Shown in pieces: positions 33,276-42,232 of a stretch of 64,000 nucleotides of DNA (the first letter of the stretch is position 1; each line of letters begins with the position of its first letter). The notes beneath the pieces are model-generated. The model was given only the letters and a program-made list of their open reading frames with translations, was not told the origin of the DNA and did not search any database. The stretch covers positions 2,108,001 through 2,172,000 of the forward strand of contig OY756144.1 of assembly GCA_963576785.1 (NCBI GenBank). The letters are read 5' to 3'. Source of the stretch: Chlorophyllum brunneum. Its lineage: Eukaryota > Basidiomycota > Agaricomycetes > Agaricales > Agaricaceae. The position numbers and the translations under genes were made by a program.

Positions 33276-34112
33276 ATGCCCGCCGAACGCCAACTTACCC
33301 CGTACCCCTACCTCGCAGAATTTGAAGAACTCGTCCCAGAAAGGACCAACCAGGAAGAAATCGTAGAAGGAGAAACCCTAGTCGACACCATAATACTACT
33401 AGGAGCAGCAGTAAAAGCAACCCAAGAAGGAGCCTCGAAAATTATGGACACCTTATCTGACGCCACTCCAAGACTCAATCAGTTCATCATCAACGAAGGA
33501 AGGAGAGACCAACTGGAGAGACACTTGTACGAGATTAACGACGACTTGCAACTCCTCGTTATCTCCAACATACGAGCTCGGATGCACAGTATCCTTGTAG
33601 CCCTAGCCGAACGACTCAATACGTACGAATCCAGAAGCACAGACAACCTCTCCCACCACATCGTTAATCAACTACTCGTTAGTAACGACCCATTCCCCAT
33701 CCAACACCACATTTGCCACACATGCGAACAAAAGACGCAAGAAAGAACCGCCGCCGACCAGCTACTCCACCCCGACATCGAAGAGGAAGTCGCTCACCTC
33801 CAAACCATACTCACCACGGTAGTACCCCCCATCACACCCATGACTTTCCACCCGCCAACAGGATATAACACTTTGAAATCAGAAGGAGAAAAGGACAACA
33901 ATTATTGGAAAGAGATCGTGTACAAACTTTTAAGCAATCACACCAACGACAACACTACGTACAACAACCACACCCACTTCCTGTTTAAAGAAGGACCACC
34001 ACACGCACCCCTCTGGATTGGTTTACGACGTGTTGACAAGACACCTCTCATTGGAGGAAACAAGAAGGACTTGGCCAGAGCTCTGGGAGCGGCCGTACCT
34101 ATGAACGAGTAA
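33276..34112 (+). CDS. E3 third ORF (ORF3), unknown protein conserved in the family
   Basis: A 278-residue protein encoded between pol and the 3' LTR, where most Ty3/gypsy elements have nothing and errantiviruses have env. The start ATG at 33276 lies in CACCATGCC, a good context. It is largely hydrophilic and probably helical in residues 25-130, has a CHTC motif near residue 147, and ends with a segment containing NNYWKEIVYKLL and APLWIGLRR. No signal peptide, membrane segment or cleavage motif is visible, so it is not env-like. E2 and E1 carry broken homologues in the same place, with the same WIG and IGG/IGP motifs. I do not recognise the family. It might assist packaging, nuclear import, or suppression of host silencing; all are speculation. 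Confidence 0.85.
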   Translation: MPAERQLTPYPYLAEFEELVPERTNQEEIVEGETLVDTIILLGAAVKATQEGASKIMDTLSDATPRLNQFIINEGRRDQLERHLYEINDDLQLLVISNIRARMHSILVALAERLNTYESRSTDNLSHHIVNQLLVSNDPFPIQHHICHTCEQKTQERTAADQLLHPDIEEEVAHLQTILTTVVPPITPMTFHPPTGYNTLKSEGEKDNNYWKEIVYKLLSNHTNDNTTYNNHTHFLFKEGPPHAPLWIGLRRVDKTPLIGGNKKDLARALGAAVPMNE

Positions 34113-34223
34113 AAACACTCGTCGGGTTTTCTTAAAACTTTAACAAATTCCATATGTTCTATCTTACAAAGGACCTTTACAGTAATACGTATCATGAGGA
34201 CATGAAGCTTGAAAGGGAGGTAT
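34113..34223 (+). other. E3 3' noncoding region with polypurine tract
   Basis: Between the ORF3 stop and the 3' LTR. The purine run GAAAGGGAGG (34211-34220) lies three bases before the LTR and is the probable plus-strand primer. E2 has the same arrangement reversed. Confidence 0.7.
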
Positions 34224-34522
34224 TGTTACGAATCATAGACCGTTCATTCCCATCATGCGCCCATTACCTCGTGTACCCTCATACTCGTTTCACCTCCTGT
34301 ATCACCCTAGAGGCTGTGCCCCCTACCTGACTCGTTCTACCCGTCTCCTATGACTCCGTTACTCGACTCCCTTATTATTAGCCTCTACCACTAGTATATA
34401 AAGTGTAGTAATACTTGATGTATTCCTTACACTTTACCAATCGTATCATCCCTTCTTCCTTTCTCTACTTCCTTCCTTTATCCAAAGGCTTGCAACCTGA
34501 GTCAGAGACTAAGGTCGTAACA
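34224..34522 (+). repeat. 3' LTR of E3
   Basis: 299 bp, read as identical to 28033-28331. Followed by ATTGT (34523-34527), the right copy of the target duplication. Confidence 0.95.
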
Positions 34523-34527
34523 ATTGT

Positions 34528-34592
34528 TAAGTTCTTGTTCGAATTCTGCATCATTGGCTAGGAAGGGGGTGGGCTTGCATTCGGTATGCATG
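34528..34592 (-). pseudogene. E2 ORF3 start, separated by the E3 insertion
   Basis: On the minus strand, the ATG at 34592 aligns with the E3 ORF3 start (CATACCATG versus CACCATG) and reads about 22 codons into the E3 target site. It then continues at 28032 on the other side of E3. Confidence 0.6.
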
Positions 34593-34688
34593 GTATGTTG
34601 TAAAGGTAATCGGCGAAGTCTATGGTGCAGTGAATACAGTATGAGATGCGTCGAGTGTAGTGATCTCTTGTAATATGGGGTTTGTTGT

Positions 34689-37600
34689 TCATAATTATCG
34701 CTTTTTACCCCCCTTTTTTATAGGTTTCGTCCTCAAAATCTTGTCTAAAAATTCTTGAACTGCCTCCTTAGCATTTCCTAACTCTGACTCATTCTTCCAT
34801 GTGTCTTCTTTGGAGGTGTACCCTTTCCAGTGTACTAGGAATTGATTTCATTGTCCTCTTTTGTAATGTCCTCAGATTTCGTCTACCTCATATTGCTCTT
34901 TATCGTTGATGATCTCGGGCATCGGTAGTAGTGGGGTGCATTAGCTGTCGAACTTGGGTTTTCGATAGAGGGAGAGGAGTCTGCTGTTAAATACATCGTG
35001 TATCGCCTACGTTTCAGGTAATTCCAATTGGTAGCTTGTTTTGCCTATTTTTGTCTTTATCCTGAATGGTCCATATTGTTTGTGATCCAGCTTTTTGGTT
35101 AGTCTCATTGTCCTGATATTACTTGCTTCGAGCCAAACTTGTTCTTCTGGGGTGTACTCATGTTCCGGCTTAATGCTGTTGCGTTTCTCCATTTATTCCT
35201 GACTGTGTTGTAATATCTTTGTCATTTCTTGTTGTATGTTTTGTAACTCCTGTATCCATTCCATGATTGCAGGTGCTTTGGTAATACTCATTATATCTCC
35301 TTTCCAAGGGTATCTTCCATAAACTATTTCGAATGGTGAATATCTGGTGGCTGAGTGGGTTTTGTCATTGTATTGGAATTCCGCTGTTGCTAACTATTTT
35401 TTCCAATTGTCTTGAGCATGGTTTATTACATTTCTGAGGTATGTTTTGACCTCCTGGTTGATGTGCTCCGTTTGACTGTTGGTTTGTGGGTAGTATGCTG
35501 TGGATAAGTTTCGCTGGGTTCCCATTGCTCGACATAGTTTTGCCATGAATTTGGATGCGAATTGTGGGCCTTTGTTGCTGATAATTCTTCGGAGTATTCC
35601 ATGTGTTCTCTATATGTCATCTCAGTAGATATCTCCTAGCTCCTCGGATGTTAAGATGGTGTTGACTGCCTGTAATCTGATCAATTTTCTGAAACAATCG
35701 ACTATGACAAGTATTGCGTCATATCCTTCTGACTCTGGTAGTGGTCCTATCATGTCAATTAATATTTCTTCCCAAGGTTCCGCTGGTGTTGGTAATGGAT
35801 GGAGATGTGTTGTCGGTCTTGTTCAGAGTATTTTATTTCATTGGCATGTTTCACATCCTTGGATGTATTGTTTAATGTCACTGTGCATCTGGGGCCACCA
35901 ATAACTCCATTTAAGGAGTTTGATCATTCGATATTGCCCCGGGTGTCCTACATCTGTTTCGTCGTGGTGTTGTCATAGTATTTCTTGTCATATTTGGTTG
36001 TTGGGTGGAACATATATCCTTCCTTCAAACATTGGTACCCCATCTGTTTCCCATATCTCCTTTGGTTGCTTCTCTTTTTCTTTTAGCCATTGTATTTCTC
36101 TTCTTGTCTCCTTTTGTATTTGGTGTTTCAGATCTTCTTCCCCTGAGATTTCCCAAATTTGTCAAATTGTGGTGATTATGCTATTGTCGAATAAGTGGTC
36201 GGGTAGTAGGGTGATGTTAGTATTGTCTCGAGTAGTGTCCGTTTTTGTTAGTCTTGACAAGATGTCGGCTTTTGTGTTGGTTTTTCCGGTGATATGTTTC
36301 AATATGTAATAGTATTCTTGTAGCTCTATTTGCTACCTTGCTTGTCGTCCTGTGAGTTGTTGTGGTTTTCGGAAATATTCCAGGTTTTTGTGATTGGTCC
36401 ATATTTCGAATGGTTCGTCTGCATCAAGTAGATATTGTCTCCAGGTCTTGATTGCTTCTTGAATGGCGAGTAATTCCTTATCGTAAATCTGATAGTTTCG
36501 TTCTGCGGGTGTCATCGTTCTTGAATGGAATGCGATCAGATGCCAATGTTCTTCTTGTTTTTGCAATAATACCGCTCCTACTCCATATCCTGATGTGTCC
36601 ACTTCTACTCTGTATTGACCCTTGTCCTGTGGCATTGCTAATACCGGTTTGCTTATGATCTTTTCCTTGATCCTTTCGAAGGCTTGTTGTTGTTGTTCCT
36701 TCCAGGCCCATTGCGTGTCTTTTTTCTTCAACTTGTGTAGTGGGGCTGCTATGTTGCTGAATTCATGAATGAATCATCGGTAGAAGTTTGTGAATCCTAG
36801 GAATTTTTTGATATCTTTTAGGGATTTGGGTGTTGGCCATTCTTTCACCACTTTCACTTTCTCCTCCTCCATTTTAATGCTGCCTTGTCCAACCACAAAT
36901 CCTAATATAGGTATTTCTTTTGCATCAAATATGCATTTTGATCTTTTGAAATATAGTTGGTGTTTCACTGCAATGTCAAGAAATTGCTTTGTTCTGTCTT
37001 CAAGTTCCTGCTGTGTGGTTCCCGGTATGACAAAATCATCCATGTAGTTGACAACTGCTCCTTCATGTAGCATTTCCCAAAAGACAGTGTTCATCATCCT
37101 TTGGAACGTTGCTGGTGAGTTACTTATTCCAAAAAACATGACCGTTGGTTCGAATAGTCTGTTGTTTATTACGAATGCTGCTTTCCATTCATCACCTTCT
37201 CTTATTCTGATGTTATTGTATCCCTATATGATGTTGAGTTTGTTAAAGACTTTTGCATTCTTGAGCCTATCGATAACTTCATTTATGAGTGGAAGTGGCA
37301 TTTTGTCTTTAATCGTGTGTTCATTTAGCTTCTTGTAGTCTTGTACTAGTCGTTTGGTTCCATCTTTCTTGGCTATGAAGAAGCATGGTGTAGCGTAGGG
37401 GGATTGTGATGGTCGAATTTGTCCTGAGGCGATATTTTCATCGAGGAATGTTTGCAGTTCCTGTTTCTCCATTAATGTCATTGGGTAGACCTTGGACTGT
37501 AATACCGGTGGTGCGTCTTCTGTCAAGTTTATTTTGTGGTCCCATATCGTATGTTCTGGTAGTTTGTCAAAGTTCTTCTTGTTGAACAGGTGCATATATG

Positions 37601-38165
37601 GCTGCAGGTATGTTGGTAGGTCTTCTGGGTTTGTTTGGTCGGTTTTCTTTTCCTCTATATATTCTTTTACCGTGTGTATTCTTTCATTGAATCATATATT
37701 GTTGTAGCGGGTGGTGCAATCCTTTGGACATCTATTGAAGCATATTATGTTGTTTGTCCAATCGATTTCTGGGTTGTGCTTGACTAGCCAATTGTGTCCA
37801 AGATATAGGTCTACGCTCTCCAGTTGTATTACCATTACTTCGATTTCTTCTGTATGTTTGCCATTGCTTAATACCAGTTGTGCCGTATCTGTTATTTCTC
37901 CCTTCTTGTTTTTGGTTCCGTTGGCATTGATTACTCGTATTGGGGTTTCGAGGGGTTTGGTCGTGATCTGTTCTTCTTCTACTATCCTCTGTACTATGCA
38001 TGTGTGTGTGCATCTGGAATCCACCAGTGTGGTGATTTGCTTGGGTCCTTTCTTTGTTCTGATTATTGAATCGAGGAGAAGTTCGTGCATCGAGTTTTGT
38101 TTTTGTGGGATCATATATCGTCTATTGTGACATAAAACAGAAACTCTAGGTTTATTGGCTCATGG
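34689..38165 (-). pseudogene. E2 pol remnant
   Basis: Broken copy of the E3 pol. Readable pieces are: integrase C-terminus 35007-35192; RNase H 36333-36731 (GYGVGAVLLQ, KELLAIQEAIKTW, WTNHKNLEYF); RT catalytic part 36774-37139 with an intact NYMDDFVIPG; RT N-terminus 37224-37595; and protease region 37692-38114 (LVDSRCTHTC, where the usual DSG reads DSR). The active-site Gly change in the protease and multiple stops make it non-functional. Its end (stop at 34689-34691) aligns with the E3 pol stop. Confidence 0.8.
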
Positions 38166-38173
38166 GTTTGCGC

Positions 38174-39652
38174 CTACTCAGAGCCTTCGACAAAATCCTC
38201 TTTTGTCTCTTCTTCTATCTCCTCGGTAACTTCTCTGATGTGCGTTTTCTTTGGTGCTTTACAGTTCTTCGAGATGTGGCCCTGTTTGCCACAGTTATAG
38301 GACATTATTTTGGTGTATGCTATCTTTGTTTTCTTGCGGCAGTATTTGGCAATATGCCCATAGAGGTTATGTTACAATCTTAGTCTAAGACTCAGGTTGC
38401 AAGTCTTTGGATAAAGACAAGAAAGTAGAGAAGAGAGTAAGGGATGATACAATTGGTAAAGTGTAAGGAATACATCAAGTATTACTACACTTTATATACT
38501 AGTGGTATGAGCTAAGAATAAAGGATCGGAGTAAAGAAGTCATAGGAAATAAGTAGACTGAGTCAGTAAGAGTACAGCCATAAGGGATGAAACAGATATG
38601 TAGGATAAATGTGATGGGTGCATGATAGAAATGTACTGTCTATCTATAGTTCATAACAGGTTACAATTAAAACACCTTGGTTTACCGTTCTGATCGGTGT
38701 CTGCCCTCTGTCTACCAATTTCCATTGGTTGTCCTCTGCCTCCATAGGTGACTCCTGTACTTGTTCTGACGTCTCCTCGTGTGATGTCCATTGTTTCGTA
38801 TCCTTGTTCTACTGCAAGGATGGTATTTCTCCATTTGCTGTATGTGTTGGGGATTGAGGCTGCCGGATAGCCTACAATGGTTCGGATAATATCTGCTCTG
38901 GTGTGTCATTTGAGGAGGAATATGGCATGTGCGTCATTGGTTCCTGCTTGGGTTTTCAATGCTTCAAACTCTATTAAGAAGTCCGTGGTGTTCCTCTTTC
39001 CCTGTTTGAACAACTCAATTTCCCCTTCTGCTATTGCTTTCCTATTCCCCAAGGAGAAGGTAGCTACCATCTCCTTTGCGAAGTCCTCGAATGCTGGTGT
39101 TTTCTTATCTTGAATCGTTTGTAATTTGGTGTTGGCATAAGGACCTGCAAGTCCCCCTTTCATTTGAGCTAATATTCTGATTATCTTTTGCTCGTTATCA
39201 TCGATTTTGTTGAAGAGTGTCCATAAGGATATCGCCCTCCACCAATCGTCAAACTTGGTTCTATCTCCATTGAAATATCCTGGTTCTGGGGCTAGGTTCT
39301 TTGGGAAATTGATTTCATCAGCCATCTCTGATTCTGTCTCTGGTTCGCTGTGTTCATTTTTGTAGGTCTCGGCGACTTCTATGTCGGATGTGGCTTCGGC
39401 AATTTCTGTATTGAATGGGGTCTCAGCAACTTCTATGTTGAATGTGGTCTTAGCAACTTTTGTGTTGAATAGAGTCTCGAAAAGAGCTGTATCTTCTTCT
39501 ATACTGTAGTCAGATTTCTGCCGTTTAAGGCCTTCAGGGATTTCTGGTTCTGTTTGTCGTTTGGATCTGGTGGTTACTGGTGATCCCTAGATATCTGTTG
39601 GTCTCGGAACTCTTGGTCATCTTGGTGTTCTTGATGAGCTACTACTACTCAT
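38174..39652 (-). pseudogene. E2 gag, interrupted by a solo LTR
   Basis: Starts at ATG 39652 (reverse strand), as in E3. The core at 38906-39325 is intact (ADEINFPKNLAPEPGYF, KFDDWWRAISLW, GPYANTKLQ). The N-terminal acidic region at 39360-39500 has four or five short FNT/SDI-VA units, more than E3. The solo LTR at 38370-38658 splits the first zinc knuckle. The gag stop is at 38174-38176. The downstream frameshift context GATTTTG matches E3. Confidence 0.75.
38370..38658 (-). repeat. solo LTR of the same chromovirus family
   Basis: A 289-bp LTR starting TGTTACAATC and ending TCATAACA, with GGTTA on both sides (38365-38369 and 38659-38663). It has no internal element sequence. It splits the first CCHC knuckle of the E2 gag (CFNCN before, LYGHIAKYC after). 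It arose by insertion and later LTR-LTR recombination. Confidence 0.88.
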
Positions 39653-39745
39653 ATACTGTCGTCCTGGTCGGAGGCTATTATTCCAAGCCTAGCTACAAAT
39701 AGTGGCATCTCTCTTGCAAGGTGAGTCAAATGACACTTTACCAAA

Positions 39746-40038
39746 TGTTACGACCTTAGTCTGAGACTCAGGTTGCAAGTCTTTGGATAAAGACAAGGAA
39801 GTAGAGAAGAGAGTAAGGAATGATACAATTGGTAAAGTGTAAGGAATACATCAAGTATTACTATACTTTATATACTAGTGGTACGAGCTAAGAATAAAGG
39901 AACAGAGTAGAGGAGTCATAGGGAACAAGTAGAACGAGTCACTAAGAGTACAGCCATAAGGGATGAAATAGATACGTAGGAATGATAACTGTGACGGGTG
40001 TATGATAGGAATGTACTGTCTATCTATAGTTCGTAACA
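39746..40038 (-). repeat. E2 right LTR (5' LTR in element sense)
   Basis: 293 bp, beginning TGTTACGACC and ending TTCGTAACA. Preceded by the self-priming site (CACTTTACCAAA) and followed by GTATA, the right copy of the target duplication. Confidence 0.87.
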
Positions 40039-40043
40039 GTATA

Positions 40044-40990
40044 CAATTTGTTGTTTTCTCTTATAATTGTGATTTGGTACCTTTCTCTTTATCCATTTCT
40101 CTCTCTTTTTCTTACTGGGCTAACAAGTTAATAAGGCCTACACTATTATTGAAAATAAATAGTGATGGAAACACTTGGACCTCCCATTTATAATATCTTT
40201 GTCCATATATAGCATAGGGTTCAATATTAGTTTTTAATATTATACCAGCTTTATTGATTTGTTGGCCCAGTGCTTTGGCTGAAATTAACAAACAATAAAT
40301 AAATACCAAATAATACTCTAGTCTATAGTCTAGATAATGTCAAGTCTTACAAAGTTTTTTCTTTTCCTTCTCTAAACACTAGTACTTGTACTATTTGTAT
40401 GTATGTACATGTGAACTGTATTTAAGCACTACTATATAGATTCTTGACTTAAAAAACAAAATATGATGTTTGTAGACTAATGTCAATCAGAGAAATACTA
40501 TTGGATCTAAATTTAACAAATGTTATTTAAGATCTTTCTATTTTTCCTACTTTTGTTCTAGTATTCTTATCTATTGGAATTCTTCCAGATATTTATAAAT
40601 TAGACTTTGCATAGAGACCCCATTTTTATTCCTCATAAACAATATTTTCACCAACAAATGTATTTTCTATTTTTTTTTCTACTATGTTAGTGATATACAT
40701 ATTATAAGCCTGTTAATAACATACTTGTGTCTACTTATTCTTGGGTCTACAATGTTTGTTACAAGTTCAGACTTTCACTTAAAATATCCAATGATTCTAG
40801 ACATAAATTTTTGCATCATAAAAGACTGTTATAGAGCTAGAAGTTTCTATATAACAAAAATTATGCTGATATTATTGGTTTTGCAAAGTCTTCCATGCTT
40901 TGTTATGATTCCTGCTGTTTCCCCAGCATAATCACTGTATAAGGGTCTCTAAGTACATTGTTTGCTCTGAGCATACTAGCTAACAAAGTA
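40044..40990 (-). mobile_element. E0: truncated element to the right of E2 (unclassified, AT-rich)
   Basis: Continues the sequence 26789-26880 once E2 is removed. A minus-strand frame at 40112-40309 reads protein-like (KALGQQINKAGI, YGQRYYKWEVQVFP, FNNSVGLINLLAQ) and ends shortly before the E0 3' noncoding tail, so it may be the terminal ORF of E0. The family is not recognised. The rest to about 40990 is AT-rich without legible domains. Host-like base composition resumes near 41000. Confidence 0.4.
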
Positions 40991-42232
40991 GATTCTATGC
41001 TCTGAACAATGGGTGCCATCACATATGCCATCAAGGGCGACACTAGACCCGAAGGCTGATAAGGAAATCAAAATACCCGATTTTTCCGTACCGCCCGTCC
41101 CCGGCTAATCGGGTAAGACCAGGGTGAGAGAAGATTGAAGAAGGTACCCTAAATTAGTAATCGATCAGTAATCGAGGTCATCAGACTCAGGGTGCGTGTG
41201 ATCCCAGCGCCGTCGTCCCCACGTTGGTTGGCTTATCCCCTCTAAGGCAATCCGAGATTCCCGATAAAGGTGATGGCTTTGATGCGAGATGTCACGATCT
41301 CTTGATTTATCACCCCCTTTCGGGGTGCTGACCTATGGTGGCGTCCAGAGGCAGTGTTGAGATCGAGGGCTAAAAAGACAATGCACATGATGCTTCTGTC
41401 ATGGAGATGGGGTTCACGGCACCGAACCCCACATGGTATCCCACTTTGGATCTGTCAGGATTCCATTGAAGATCCGTCCCCTGCGCCCGTGATTCCTTGC
41501 AACACACCCTCAACGACGTGATGTGTCCTCTCGTACCCTGAACCTATATTTCGATTGCTCAGATGGTGCATGAGTAAAGAGCATTCGCCAATGGCCGAAA
41601 ATCCGCCCACCACGGCATATGATATATAGCACCCACCTCTGGTTCTAGGTTTAAACAAACGTCATAGAGTAACAGAAGTCAATAAAACTCGCACACTGCT
41701 GTATCATCAGCAGATCTGCCGTCAATGCTCGTCATTGATTTACACTATAGCCATGCACATCTATTTACCATTTGGGGAGCTTCCTTGCGTTGCACTATCA
41801 GCAACAAAAGGTTGCCCGCTCTCAGGCTTCCTCAGGCTGTCTACCTCTCTATGGGGTAGTCCGGTCATAGTAGCATCTGTGCCCATGGTCAAGGTTCCGA
41901 AAGGGCCACATTGTGCTGAATCTCGTGGGTTGGAGCAGGGGCTTGTACTGACCCTTCGCGTGGAAGATCGTATTTAGGGTATAAAGTTCATGGAATCACA
42001 CACACACACACACTGTGATACATCATGATGACGGGTGACAGATAAAGATGGTACCGACCAAGAAAGCCTCGTCCGTGTTGATGGATACATAGAGATCAGT
42101 TATGTGTGAACGAAATGTTCTAAATGGCAATAATAAAGGATGCCCTGGAAGCACGCCAAGTGGGCGTTCTAGGTTAGTGGTTCAATCAAGAGTTGAAGAA
42201 TTAAAGGCTGAAGATGTGACTCCAATACGAAC
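40991..42232. other. intergenic DNA right of the transposon island
   Basis: GC content returns to host level near 41030. No supported gene; open frames on either strand lack recognisable domains or splice context. A short CA repeat (about 8 units) lies at 41998-42014. The last part probably holds the 3' untranslated region of the methyltransferase gene, which ends at 42233. Confidence 0.5.

Larger units (their letters stand above)
28033..34522 (+). mobile_element. Ty3/gypsy chromovirus element E3, apparently intact
   Basis: A 6,490-bp element with 299-bp LTRs that read as identical, a perfect 5-bp target duplication (ATTGT), and open gag, pol and third ORF frames. LTR ends form an 8-bp inverted repeat (TGTTACGA / TCGTAACA). 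Pol order is protease, RT, RNase H, integrase, chromodomain, which defines a chromovirus. The primer site is self-complementary to the LTR leader as in Tf1/sushi elements. It is inserted head-on in the ORF3 of E2. Intact frames and identical LTRs indicate a very recent insertion that may still be competent. Confidence 0.95.
26881..40038 (-). mobile_element. Ty3/gypsy chromovirus element E2 (- strand, decayed, host of two nested insertions)
   Basis: LTRs at 26881-27173 and 39746-40038 (293 bp each) are flanked by the duplication GTATA. Removing E3 (28033-34522), the solo LTR (38370-38658) and one copy of each 5-bp duplication leaves about 6.4 kb, the length of E3. Order on the minus strand: 5' LTR 39746-40038, self-priming site 39732-39745, gag, pol, ORF3, 3' LTR. 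All frames carry stops or frameshifts. The two LTRs differ at 18 positions by my count, all transitions. Confidence 0.88.

Noticed and set aside
33175..33366. ATGA stop-start overlap at the end of pol opening a 63-codon frame
   Set aside because: The frame has no counterpart in E2 or E1 and differs from the conserved ORF3 frame; the overlap is probably chance.
36790..38130. Several long plus-strand frames within E2
   Set aside because: They are antisense shadows of the minus-strand RT and protease coding sequence.
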